A stretch of DNA of 64,000 nt from Loktanella sp. S4079 (GTDB lineage: Bacteria > Pseudomonadota > Alphaproteobacteria > Rhodobacterales > Rhodobacteraceae): contig NZ_JXYE01000004.1 of assembly GCF_000967725.1 (NCBI RefSeq), positions 124,001 to 188,000 of the forward strand. The letters run 5' to 3'. Both the position numbers and the translations under genes were made by a program. The number at the start of each line of letters is the position of its first letter. The first letter of the stretch is position 1. Below are positions 42,095 to 50,167 of the stretch, piece after piece. The notes below the pieces were generated by a model. That model worked only from the letters and a program-made list of their open reading frames with translations, made no database searches and was not told where the DNA came from.

Positions 42095-43171
42095 CTACAG
42101 CAAATGGCCCGATTTTGCGGCCTTTGTGCGTAGGTAATCGTGGTTATGCGCATTCTCACCCACACGCAGCGGCACACGTTCGACGACTTGGATGCCGCAG
42201 CTTTCCATTCTCGCGACCTTTGCAGGATTATTGGTGAGCAGGCGAACTTGCGAAAATCCCATCCGTTTCAGAATTTCAGCGCCAATGCGAAAATCACGCT
42301 CATCATCTTCAAACCCTAGGCGGTGATTGGCCTCTACCGTATCAAAACCCTGATCCTGCAACGAATAGGCACGCATCTTATTGGCAAGCCCAATTCCACG
42401 CCCCTCTTGGTTTAAATATAGCAGAACCCCCGCGCCCTCTTCGCCCATTTGGGCCAGCGCACCGCGCAATTGCGGCCCACAATCACATTTCAATGACCCC
42501 AGCAGATCGCCGGTAAAGCACGCCGAATGCAGACGGGACAGAACGGGTTTGTCCCGATCAGGTTGGCCGATTTCAACGGCATAGTGTTCTTCGGCGCCAT
42601 CATCAGGCCGGAAAATGTGCAGCCGCCCCGCCTCGGACACCTGTAATGGTAAACGTGCACTGATGATGTGGTTATGCGGGCTCAGCGCATCATTCAGCGC
42701 ACCATCGGCGGGCACTAAGGTAAGGTCGTTATCACGCGCAAATCCGACCGGATCATTGATTGGTAGCACCACTGCCGCAGGCAAAAGCCGTGCCGCTTTG
42801 GTCAACGCGATTGCGGCGCGATGCAAACCGGCATCACCATCACGCTGGGTTTTAACCGGACCTTTCATCGGGGAACGCAGATCGTCAGCCGGGTCTGCAA
42901 CAGATTGGACCCATGACAGGTCGGCATCGAATGGAAGCTCGATTCGCGCCAAATCACCATCATAGGCATGGGCCTTTAGTGTTTGGGCACGCCAGCTTGT
43001 CACAGCGAGCACCGGGGTTCCGCCCAGTTCCCTCAGATGTGCCAAACGCGCGGAATCTAACGTCTCAACGGCTAAAACGACAGCGCCACCATCAAATACA
43101 ACAGGAACGCCCATCCGCAGGTCAGCCCGCGCGCGCGCCAGTCGTTCGGTGATATCTGGATTAAATCCCAT
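42095..43171 (-). CDS. ribA: GTP cyclohydrolase II
   Basis: A 358-residue protein. The C-terminal 200 residues are GTP cyclohydrolase II, which opens GTP in the first step of riboflavin synthesis: zinc cysteines in [19 protein letters not shown], then [21 protein letters not shown] and [19 protein letters not shown]. The N-terminal 150 residues ([24 protein letters not shown]) recall a degenerate DHBP-synthase-like domain seen in many alphaproteobacterial RibA proteins. A -10-like CATAAT lies about 30 nt before the start on the minus strand. Confidence 0.92.
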   Translation of the reverse strand: MGFNPDITERLARARADLRMGVPVVFDGGAVVLAVETLDSARLAHLRELGGTPVLAVTSWRAQTLKAHAYDGDLARIELPFDADLSWVQSVADPADDLRSPMKGPVKTQRDGDAGLHRAAIALTKAARLLPAAVVLPINDPVGFARDNDLTLVPADGALNDALSPHNHIISARLPLQVSEAGRLHIFRPDDGAEEHYAVEIGQPDRDKPVLSRLHSACFTGDLLGSLKCDCGPQLRGALAQMGEEGAGVLLYLNQEGRGIGLANKMRAYSLQDQGFDTVEANHRLGFEDDERDFRIGAEILKRMGFSQVRLLTNNPAKVARMESCGIQVVERVPLRVGENAHNHDYLRTKAAKSGHLL

Positions 43172-43243
43172 GCCATGTGCCCTGTTATATTATGACACAT
43201 CGTTACCCTGTTCTGAAGCAAAGTGAAACATTTGCACGATTAA

Positions 43244-43259
43244 TCACACGAGCGTGTGA
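43244..43259. promoter_or_regulatory. palindrome upstream of the response regulator
   Basis: TCACACG-AG-CGTGTGA is perfect over 7-bp arms. It lies 71 nt before the regulator start and just upstream of TTGACG (43264-43269, candidate -35), so it could bind an activator or repressor, or the regulator itself. Confidence 0.5.
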
Positions 43260-43329
43260 ATGTTTGACGGAAATCCTTGTCCTCTGCGTATCAAGACCAC
43301 ATCTCTTGTGAGTAAAGAAGGAGGCTGTC

Positions 43330-44016
43330 ATGGGACAACTCAAGAAAATTTTGCTGGTCGACGATGATGATGACCTGCGTGAGGCGCTGGGTGAACAGCT
43401 GCTAATGACCGAAGACTTTGACGTATTCGAGGCCGATGACGGCGCGAGCGCGATGACAAAAGCAAAGGAAGGTCTCTACGATCTGATGATCCTTGATGTC
43501 GGCCTACCCGACACGGACGGGCGCGAACTATGCCGCGTGATGCGCAAGCAGGGCGTCAAATGCCCGATTCTCATGTTGACGGCCCAAGATAGTGACGCTG
43601 ACACAATTTTAGGTTTAGACGCAGGCGCGAATGATTATGTCAGCAAGCCGTTCAAGTTCCCCGTGCTGCTTGCGCGTATCCGCAGCCAGTTGCGCGCGCA
43701 TGAACAATCCGAAGACGCGATTTTCCAGCTTGGGCCCTATACTTTTAAGCCCGCGCAAAAAATGCTGATAACAGAAGACGATAAGAAGGTTCGCCTGACC
43801 GAAAAGGAAACAAACATCCTTAAATTCCTCTATCGTTCAACCGAGGGCGTAGTTGCCCGCGACGTGCTGTTGCACGAGGTTTGGGGTTACAATGCTGGCG
43901 TTACAACCCATACGTTAGAGACCCACATCTATCGTCTTCGCCAAAAAATTGAACCAGATCCGTCAAATGCTCGCCTTCTTGTGACCGAATCTGGCGGCTA
44001 TAGATTAGTGGCGTAG
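43330..44016 (+). CDS. OmpR/PhoB family response regulator (CenR-like)
   Basis: A 228-residue two-domain regulator. Receiver domain: acidic pocket LLVDDDDDLREAL, phospho-acceptor Asp56 in MILDVGLPDTDG, Thr in LMLTAQD and Lys106 in YVSKPFKFPVL. The winged-helix C-terminal domain contains KVRLTEKETNILKFLYRS and THTLETHIYRLRQKIEPD. It resembles the CenR-type essential cell-envelope regulator of alphaproteobacteria, but this is recognition only. No kinase gene is adjacent. AAGGAGG precedes the ATG. A candidate small RNA follows at once. Confidence 0.9.
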   Translation: MGQLKKILLVDDDDDLREALGEQLLMTEDFDVFEADDGASAMTKAKEGLYDLMILDVGLPDTDGRELCRVMRKQGVKCPILMLTAQDSDADTILGLDAGANDYVSKPFKFPVLLARIRSQLRAHEQSEDAIFQLGPYTFKPAQKMLITEDDKKVRLTEKETNILKFLYRSTEGVVARDVLLHEVWGYNAGVTTHTLETHIYRLRQKIEPDPSNARLLVTESGGYRLVA

Positions 44017-44019
44017 TAC

Positions 44020-44142
44020 TCCAAACCCGGTAGTTCCTCTTCCTCCCTCCGTGAGCTACCGGGCCCAAGATCCCGCCGGTGATCGGGTTCATCACCACCT
44101 CCCTGTTGGACTTGCCCGGGCCAATTTGCCCGGGCTTTTTTT
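44020..44142 (+). ncRNA. candidate small RNA with CCTCC motifs (CcsR/cuckoo-like)
   Basis: Four nt after the regulator stop begins a structured region. Stem 1 is CCCGGTAG (44026-44033) with CTACCGGG (44056-44063) around a 22-nt pyrimidine-rich loop containing CCTCCCTCC (44042-44050). Stem 2 is GGTGAT (44078-44083) with ATCACC (44091-44096), followed by a second CCTCCC (44098-44103). A strong terminator closes it at 44114-44142. Loop CCUCC motifs that mimic the anti-Shine-Dalgarno, plus a terminator, are the design of alphaproteobacterial CcsR and cuckoo RNAs. It may be a processed 3' UTR or have its own promoter. Confidence 0.55.
44114..44142 (+). terminator. strong rho-independent terminator
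   Basis: GCCCGGGC (44114-44121), loop CAATTT, GCCCGGGC (44128-44135), then seven T. Confidence 0.9.
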
Positions 44143-44268
44143 GTCGTATGGCATTACTCTAAGGGGCCAACTTGGAAGGAATGACGGCTTTGAGCCCAAA
44201 GTCGCATGTGTTTCTCAAGAATGGTTTGCAGATCAAAAGATCTCGCTCCTGATTTCTCTTAGGCGAAA

Positions 44269-44844
44269 CTAAACCTTTGTCCGCAGTGTTGCCGCATTGG
44301 GTCTGTCGAGATTGTCATCGAACCACTGTTCCATCTGCGGCAAGTATCCGGCGACCATTTGTGATAAGTCATTCAAGGCTTGTTGATCGTCCCAGATGTG
44401 ATTGTATCTGAATATATGGCGCTGGACGGTTGTCATATCCGGTGACCCACGAAGCGCACCGGCTGGAAATTTAGCACACCTATCGAGCGTTACATCGTCT
44501 GGCTCAATCACCTTCTCATGTATCGTGGGATCATCAGAAAATAGATCGATATCCTCGACGACGAAGGGCAAGGGCACCCGTGCAAACTCCACAAAAAAGG
44601 CGCCGCCATATCGCTGAAAATAGAAGTTGTGCCCGTACCGCCAAAAACAGATGCGACAGAGGTCTAAGCTATCTGCATTTTCACGGCTAAAACTGCCATA
44701 TCCATAAAAAGCTTGAGGGCCGGTTAGCCAACGATCATGGACGAGTGGTCGCGGCAAAAAACGCGCCGCTGTTAGCGCAGCGTCAACGTATTCCGCCAAG
44801 GCATGCCGTATTTTCTGAGATTTCTTTTCCGATGTGAATATCAT
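44269..44844 (-). CDS. hypothetical protein (191 aa), unrecognised
   Basis: A soluble protein beginning MIFTSEKKSQKIRHALAEYV and ending DDNLDRPNAATLRTKV. It is rich in aromatics (FYGYGSFSREN, CFWRYGHNFYFQRYGGAFFVEF). The central beta-rich part followed by PDMTTVQRHIFRYNHIWDDQQALN may form an alpha/beta domain like those of DUF4304-type proteins, but I cannot assign it. It is isolated by 252 nt on the regulator side and 189 nt on the other, with no operon partner, and may be a late acquisition. Confidence 0.6.
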   Translation of the reverse strand: MIFTSEKKSQKIRHALAEYVDAALTAARFLPRPLVHDRWLTGPQAFYGYGSFSRENADSLDLCRICFWRYGHNFYFQRYGGAFFVEFARVPLPFVVEDIDLFSDDPTIHEKVIEPDDVTLDRCAKFPAGALRGSPDMTTVQRHIFRYNHIWDDQQALNDLSQMVAGYLPQMEQWFDDNLDRPNAATLRTKV

Positions 44845-45033
44845 CTGCTACGCTCATCGCTAAATTCATCACCGAACAAAACACTCCGACCTGAATGCGT
44901 CAACGATTGCTCAGTAAACTAATCAGTGGCATTGATAGCCGTCATACGGATCAAAACTTTATCGATGGTCATGCCCCACCTCACTAGGCTGACAGTCCCG
45001 ATCACAATTGAATTTGTTCATGCACCCCTTGCC

Positions 45034-46155
45034 TCAGTCTAACGCCTGATCCCAATCCGCGATCAAATCCTTAATATCTTCGATCCCGACTGAAACCCGG
45101 ATCAAGTTTTCGGGGATGCCAGTGTGTGGCTCGATTGTGTGCCGATGTTCGACGAGGCTTTCGACACCGCCTAATGAAGTCGCCCGCAAGAAACACTGTA
45201 GCTTGGCAACCACCCGCAGCGCGTCTTCACGTGATCCATCGACGAGAACTGATAACAAACCGCCATAGCCGCCGTTCATCTGCTTGGTCGCGATCTCGTG
45301 ACCGGGATGTGACGGCAAGCCTGGATAAAATACATCCGCGACTTTTGGATGGTCGAACAGATGTTGTGCCAGAGCGATAGCGTTTTGTGACATCCGCTCA
45401 ATACGCAACGGCAACGTCCGCATTCCCCGCGTCAGAAGCCATGCCTCGAACGGGCCAAGGATCGCCCCCGCCCCTTTGCGATCTGCACGGATATCCTGCC
45501 AGATTTGCGCCGCAATGTCGTTGGTCGATAACACACCCGCCAAGACGTCAGAGTGCCCATTGATTGCCTTGGTCGCTGAATGCATCACGATGTCCGCGCC
45601 AATCGCCAAAGGTTGCATCAAGATCGGCGTCGCAGCAGTCGCATCCACCACCAGCACCGCATCAATTGCCGCCTTAAGCGCGGCAATATCGACTGTCTTA
45701 AGCCAAGGGTTAGACGGAGTTTCAACAAAAACCATCGCCGCCCCAGATTGCTGCGCTTGTTTCACCAAATCAGGCAGGTCAGCTTCGATCAGTGTAATCT
45801 GGCGCCGGGCGCAGAAATCGCGCACCCATGACGTTGTGCCCCAGTAGATGCCAGATTGAACGACAACCGCCGCACCGTTAGCCAAAGTCCGAAATACCGC
45901 CGCAATTGCAGCCATACCCGATGGAAACAACAACGTTTCCGCGGCCCCTTCGAGTTTGCGAATAACTTCCTCTGCTTGGCGCAAATTGTCGGAATTATCG
46001 CGTGAATAGATATTGTCGGGCCGGGTGAGCGCGTAATTCTCGTCGCGTGTAAATGTCGTTGACGGCTGCAAGGCTGGCACAACCCCACCAGATTGTGGGT
46101 CCAATGCCCCCGCAGCATGAGCAGCAATCGTCGCGGGTCTAAGCGTCTTTTTCAT
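45034..46155 (-). CDS. Trans-sulfuration PLP enzyme (cystathionine gamma-synthase/lyase family)
   Basis: A 373-residue Cys/Met metabolism PLP enzyme. Seen: GGVVPALQPSTTFTRDENY, YSRDNSDNLRQAEEVI, LFPSGMAAIAAVF, the Asp-Ala segment VLVVDATAATPILMQPL, the PLP lysine in MHSATKAINGHSDVLAG (about 194), and C-terminal SLGGVESLVEHRHTIEP ending RVSVGIEDIKDLIADWDQAL. It could be cystathionine gamma-synthase (metB), a lyase or a related beta-lyase; sequence alone does not decide. AAAGGA lies 8 nt before the ATG. It lies downstream of serB in the same direction, so sulfur and serine metabolism meet here. Confidence 0.88.
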   Translation of the reverse strand: MKKTLRPATIAAHAAGALDPQSGGVVPALQPSTTFTRDENYALTRPDNIYSRDNSDNLRQAEEVIRKLEGAAETLLFPSGMAAIAAVFRTLANGAAVVVQSGIYWGTTSWVRDFCARRQITLIEADLPDLVKQAQQSGAAMVFVETPSNPWLKTVDIAALKAAIDAVLVVDATAATPILMQPLAIGADIVMHSATKAINGHSDVLAGVLSTNDIAAQIWQDIRADRKGAGAILGPFEAWLLTRGMRTLPLRIERMSQNAIALAQHLFDHPKVADVFYPGLPSHPGHEIATKQMNGGYGGLLSVLVDGSREDALRVVAKLQCFLRATSLGGVESLVEHRHTIEPHTGIPENLIRVSVGIEDIKDLIADWDQALD

Positions 46156-46214
46156 TGGGGGTATCCTTTAACTCCCCATATGACGCGCAGATTTTGCAGC
46201 CGTTGCAAGCGGCT

Positions 46215-47090
46215 TTAGGTCACAAAGGCGTCGCGGCTGTACCCTTGGATAAACAACAGCGCGGTCAGATCACCGTGATTCACGCGCACGGCGCATTCTT
46301 TTTGCACCGATGGCTTCGCGTGAAGCGCAACGCCCGTGCCCGCGCGCGTCAACATCCCTAGGTCATTTGCCCCATCACCAACGGCAAGAACATCCGCCTC
46401 TGGAATGTTAAGCTTGGCGGTGATTTCTTCGAGAGCCGTGACTTTGGCAGCCTTGCCTAAAATTGGCAGGCCGGGCGCACCCGTCAGCTTTCCATCGGCG
46501 ACCAACAATGTGTTCGCCCGATTTTCATCAAACCCGAGGGTGGCAGCGATTCGTGCAGTGAACGCCGTAAACCCGCCAGAGACCAACGCGGCGTATCCGC
46601 CGTTCGCCTTCATCGTGCTGACAAGTTCATAACCGCCGGGCATCAATGTGATCCGTTCGTCCAGCACCTTTTCGATCACCGATTCGGGCAAACCCTTGAG
46701 CAGGCCAACCCGTTCGGTCAGTGCTTCGTTAAAGTCCAACTCACCATTCATCGCCCGCGCGGTAATGTCAGCAACGCGTTTACCGACGCCCGCCTCAGCG
46801 GCAAGTTCATCAATGCATTCCTGACGGATCATCGTGCTATCCATATCCGCCAAGAGCATTTTTTTGCGCCTGTTTGCGGTGGGTTGCACAATCAGATCAA
46901 CGCCGTTGTCTTGCAGATCCTGCCAAACATCCCATTGATTATCAGGCGTTTGCGGAATGTCGAATTCGGCCGCTTCATCAACGGCGAGCCAATGCGCTTC
47001 TCCGCCACCCCAAGCGTTACGCAAACTATCAACCAACGCTAATTCCAGCGTTCGCTCAGCAGGGTTTGTCAAAAGAGTGACCGTAAACAT
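46215..47090 (-). CDS. serB: Phosphoserine phosphatase
   Basis: A 291-residue HAD phosphatase catalysing the last step of serine synthesis. Start ATG 47090 follows AGGA. A much longer in-frame reading to 47429 runs antisense into serC and is discarded. The N-terminal 80 residues are an ACT-like regulatory part. HAD motif I is LLADMDSTMIRQE, motif II ALVSGGFTAFTARIA and motif III GKAAKVTALEEI with VGDGANDLGMLTRAG. It is divergent from the serC-serA operon, with the leader RNA on the other strand. Confidence 0.94.
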   Translation of the reverse strand: MFTVTLLTNPAERTLELALVDSLRNAWGGGEAHWLAVDEAAEFDIPQTPDNQWDVWQDLQDNGVDLIVQPTANRRKKMLLADMDSTMIRQECIDELAAEAGVGKRVADITARAMNGELDFNEALTERVGLLKGLPESVIEKVLDERITLMPGGYELVSTMKANGGYAALVSGGFTAFTARIAATLGFDENRANTLLVADGKLTGAPGLPILGKAAKVTALEEITAKLNIPEADVLAVGDGANDLGMLTRAGTGVALHAKPSVQKECAVRVNHGDLTALLFIQGYSRDAFVT

Positions 47091-47167
47091 GAGTTTCCTA
47101 TCCGCGTCAGAGAGTGTCGCAAAAAGCGCCTTAAGCGGCGGTCTAGCGACATTTTTACTGTTGTGAA

Positions 47168-47244
47168 AGCCCGCACTTGGGCTTATGCCCGGCGGTGGGA
47201 CACCCTTCCCCAACGAAGGGCGCATATCTGAGAGGGTAACAGCA
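47168..47244 (+). ncRNA. serC-type leader RNA
   Basis: The leader just before serC is structured. AAGCCC (47167-47172) pairs with GGGCTT (47179-47184), or instead GGGC (47179-47182) pairs with GCCC (47187-47190), two exclusive stems. A third hairpin is CCCTTC/GAAGGG (47203-47208 and 47215-47220). The ribosome binding site AGAGGG follows at once. An alphaproteobacterial serC leader motif (Rfam) occurs in exactly this place. I assign it by position and form, not by a covariance search. Confidence 0.6.
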
Positions 47245-48387
47245 ATGGCTACCACAAAACCGGCAACGCGGCCGGCTAATCCGCGTTTTTCTTCTGGCCC
47301 ATGTGCCAAACCTCCTGTCTGGAATCTAGAAGCACTGCGTGACGCGCCACTAGGCCGCTCACACCGCGCATCTATTGGCAAAGCCAAATTGGCCGAGGCC
47401 ATTGACCTGACACGCGAAATTCTGGGCATCCCTGCCGATTACCGCATTGGGATTGTACCTGCCTCTGACACTGGCGCATTTGAAATGGCCATGTGGTCGC
47501 TCTTGGGTGAACGCCCTGCTGAAATGGTCGCATGGGAATCATTTGGTGCAGGCTGGGTCACCGATGTTGTCAAACAGCTAAAAATCGAAGCCACCGTTCA
47601 CACCGCCGAATACGGTGAGATCGTTGATATGGCCGCGCTGAACTATGACAACGATGTTTGCTTTACTTGGAATGGCACCACATCCGGCGTGCGCGTTGCA
47701 ACTGGCGACGTGATCCCCGGCGACCGCGCGGGCCTGACACTCTGCGATGCGACATCTGCTGCGTTTGCCCAAAACCTGCCTTGGGAAAAATTGGATGTCA
47801 CGACTTTCTCTTGGCAGAAAGTAATGGGCGGTGAAGCTGCCCACGGTATCCTTGTCCTTTCACCTCGCGCTGTTGAGCGTCTGGAAAGCTATACACCTGC
47901 ATGGCCGCTGCCGAAAATCTTCCGTCTGACCAAAGGCGGCAAGCTGATCGAAGGTATTTTCCGTGGAGAAACCATCAACACGCCGTCAATGCTGGCTGTT
48001 GAGGATTACCTCGTTTCGCTGAAATGGGGTCGCTCAATTGGTGGTCTGGACGCGTTGATCCACCGCGCTGACGCGAACGCACGTGCAATCTGGAACTTCT
48101 GTGCTGCGAACGACTGGATCGATAACCTAGCCGTTGATCCTGCGACACGCTCGAACACTTCTGTCTGCCTGAAATTCACCGACGACCGGATCAAAGACGG
48201 CGCTGCATTCGCGAAAGCGGTTGCAAAGCGTCTGGAAGCCGAAAACGTCGCGCTTGATATCGGTGCGTACCGCGATGCCCCTGCAGGTCTGCGGATCTGG
48301 TGTGGCGCAACGGTCGAGACATCCGACATCGAAGCCATGTTGCCTTGGTTGGCATGGGCGTTCGAGACCGAAATCGAAGCACAGTAA
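47245..48387 (+). CDS. serC: Phosphoserine aminotransferase
   Basis: From ATG 47245 the protein has 380 residues. It is the aminotransferase class V enzyme that makes phosphoserine from 3-phosphohydroxypyruvate, of the long alphaproteobacterial type. Segments: [49 protein letters not shown], the PLP lysine in [17 protein letters not shown], and [21 protein letters not shown] precedes the ATG. serA follows after 76 nt with two palindromes between. Confidence 0.95.
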   Translation: MATTKPATRPANPRFSSGPCAKPPVWNLEALRDAPLGRSHRASIGKAKLAEAIDLTREILGIPADYRIGIVPASDTGAFEMAMWSLLGERPAEMVAWESFGAGWVTDVVKQLKIEATVHTAEYGEIVDMAALNYDNDVCFTWNGTTSGVRVATGDVIPGDRAGLTLCDATSAAFAQNLPWEKLDVTTFSWQKVMGGEAAHGILVLSPRAVERLESYTPAWPLPKIFRLTKGGKLIEGIFRGETINTPSMLAVEDYLVSLKWGRSIGGLDALIHRADANARAIWNFCAANDWIDNLAVDPATRSNTSVCLKFTDDRIKDGAAFAKAVAKRLEAENVALDIGAYRDAPAGLRIWCGATVETSDIEAMLPWLAWAFETEIEAQ

Positions 48388-48388
48388 A

Positions 48389-48400
48389 TTTCTATAGAAA
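48389..48400. repeat. 12-bp perfect palindrome after serC
   Basis: TTTCTATAGAAA begins one base after the serC stop. It is one of two perfect palindromes in a 76-nt gap. Confidence 0.6.
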
Positions 48401-48410
48401 CGGTGACGGC

Positions 48411-48434
48411 GATCAAATTTAGCTAAATTTGATC
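48411..48434. promoter_or_regulatory. 24-bp perfect palindrome between serC and serA
   Basis: GATCAAATTTAG (48411-48422) is followed with no spacer by its exact complement to 48434. As RNA it makes a 10-bp AU-rich stem with an AGCU loop. It ends 29 nt before the serA start and may be an operator or an mRNA-processing/stability hairpin. No T-run follows. Confidence 0.7.
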
Positions 48435-48463
48435 TGCCCTCCCGCCCGAAAGGATAGCTTACA

Positions 48464-50056
48464 ATGGCACCTAAAGTACTTATCTCTGACAAACTTTCCG
48501 AAGCCGCCGTACAGATTTTCAAAGATCGCGGCATTGACGTTGATTTCCAGCCTGACCTTGGCAAAGACAAGGACAAGCTGCTTGAGGTCATCGGTCAATA
48601 TGATGGTCTGGCGATCCGTTCCGCGACAAAAGCGACTGAGAAAATCATCGAAGCTGCGACCAACCTTAAGGTTATTGGCCGCGCTGGTATCGGCGTGGAC
48701 AACGTCGACCGCGAAGCGGCATCCCGCAAGGGTATCATCGTGATGAACACGCCATTCGGCAACATGATCACGACAGCCGAACACGCGATCGCGATGATGT
48801 TTGCCGTCGCGCGCCAAATCCCTGAGGCATCTGAATCCACACACGCCGGCAAATGGGAAAAATCCAAGTTCATGGGTGTTGAGCTGACAGGCAAAACGCT
48901 CGGTGTGATCGGTGCAGGTAACATCGGTTCGATCGTCTGTGACCGCGCACGCGGCCTCAAGATGAAGGTCGTCGCAATGGACCCCTTCCTGTCCGAGGAG
49001 CGCGCCACTGAAATCGGTGTAGAGAAGGTCGAACTCGACGAACTGCTCGCCCGTGCTGATTTTATCACCCTGCACGTGCCGCTGACTGCTGACACGAAAA
49101 ACATCCTGAGCGCAGAAAACCTTGCTAAGACCAAAAAAGGTGTGCGCATCATCAACTGTGCACGTGGTGGTCTGGTCGATGAGGCTGCTTTGGCTGAATT
49201 GCTGAAATCTGGCCACGTTGCCGGTGCCGCGTTTGACGTGTTCGCCGAAGAGCCCGCCAAAGAGAACCCACTGTTCAACCTGCCAAACGTTGTGGTCACC
49301 CCGCACCTTGGCGCGGCAACAACCGAAGCCCAAGAAAACGTAGCCCTGCAAGTCGCTGAGCAGATGTCTGACTATCTGCTGACTGGTGCCGTGCAAAACG
49401 CACTGAACATGCCTTCGGTCACAGCCGAAGAAGCCAAGATCATGGGCCCATGGATCAAACTGTCTGGTCACCTTGGCAACTACATCGGCCAAATGACAGA
49501 TGAGCCAATCAAAGCTGTGAACATCCTGTTTGACGGTGAAGCCAGCACCATGAACCTCAAGGCGCTGACGGCTGCAACTGTGGCTGGTATGATGAAAGCG
49601 ACGAACCCTGACGTGAACATGGTTTCTGCGCCTGTCATTGCCAAGGAACGTGGCACCAAGATTTCAACCACAAAGCAAGATCAATCCGGCGCGTTTGAAG
49701 GTTACATCAAAGTCACCATCGTGACTGAAACACGTGAGCGTTCTATCGCGGGTACTGTGTTTAGCGACGGCAAGCCACGCTTTATCCAGATCAAAGGCAT
49801 CAACATCGACGCCGAGGTCGGCGAACACATGCTCTATACCACGAACAAAGACGTTCCTGGCATCATCGGGACCTTGGGTACGTTGCTTGGGAAAAACGAC
49901 GTCAACATCGCGAACTTTACGCTTGGCCGCGCAGAGGCCAAAGGCGAAGCAATCGCGCTGCTCTACGTCGATGCGCCGCTTCCTGAAAAGGCGGTGGCAG
50001 ACCTCAAGGAAACGGGTTTGTTCCAACAGGTCAAACCGCTTACCTTTGACGTCTAA
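48464..50056 (+). CDS. serA: D-3-phosphoglycerate dehydrogenase
   Basis: A 530-residue long-form PGDH that starts serine synthesis by oxidising 3-phosphoglycerate. The substrate domain opens MAPKVLISDKLSEAAVQIF. The NAD domain has GVIGAGNIGSIVCDRARGL, INCARGGLVDEAALAEL (catalytic Arg) and VVTPHLGAATTEAQENV (catalytic His region with Glu). Then an intervening domain (about 320-455) and a C-terminal ACT domain (DVPGIIGTLGTLLGKNDVNI) for feedback by serine. It forms an operon with serC. Confidence 0.96.
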   Translation: MAPKVLISDKLSEAAVQIFKDRGIDVDFQPDLGKDKDKLLEVIGQYDGLAIRSATKATEKIIEAATNLKVIGRAGIGVDNVDREAASRKGIIVMNTPFGNMITTAEHAIAMMFAVARQIPEASESTHAGKWEKSKFMGVELTGKTLGVIGAGNIGSIVCDRARGLKMKVVAMDPFLSEERATEIGVEKVELDELLARADFITLHVPLTADTKNILSAENLAKTKKGVRIINCARGGLVDEAALAELLKSGHVAGAAFDVFAEEPAKENPLFNLPNVVVTPHLGAATTEAQENVALQVAEQMSDYLLTGAVQNALNMPSVTAEEAKIMGPWIKLSGHLGNYIGQMTDEPIKAVNILFDGEASTMNLKALTAATVAGMMKATNPDVNMVSAPVIAKERGTKISTTKQDQSGAFEGYIKVTIVTETRERSIAGTVFSDGKPRFIQIKGINIDAEVGEHMLYTTNKDVPGIIGTLGTLLGKNDVNIANFTLGRAEAKGEAIALLYVDAPLPEKAVADLKETGLFQQVKPLTFDV

Positions 50057-50063
50057 ACAGATC

Positions 50064-50093
50064 AGGCGCGTGGCACCCCCACGCGCCTTTTTC
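50064..50093 (+). terminator. terminator of the serC-serA operon
   Basis: GGCGCGTGG (50065-50073) pairs exactly with CCACGCGCC (50079-50087) around 5 nt, followed by TTTTTC. Confidence 0.92.
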
Positions 50094-50167
50094 TTGTCCG
50101 CACTTGTGCTCTGACTGTTGGTAATTCATTGTAATATTTCAATAAACGAATGAAGGCGGATCAGTTC

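Noticed and set aside
44845..45033. 20-codon ORF (MNKFNCDRDC...) in the gap before the trans-sulfuration enzyme's end
   Set aside because: No Shine-Dalgarno sequence and no link to a downstream gene.
47091..47429. 113-residue N-terminal extension of serB
   Set aside because: It runs antisense through the serC leader and the start of serC. The ATG at 47090 has AGGA and gives the normal SerB length.
48419..49492. 357-codon open frame antisense to serA
   Set aside because: Shadow of serA codon bias; the product is His/Cys/Phe-rich and resembles nothing, and it would remove the palindromic serC-serA gap.
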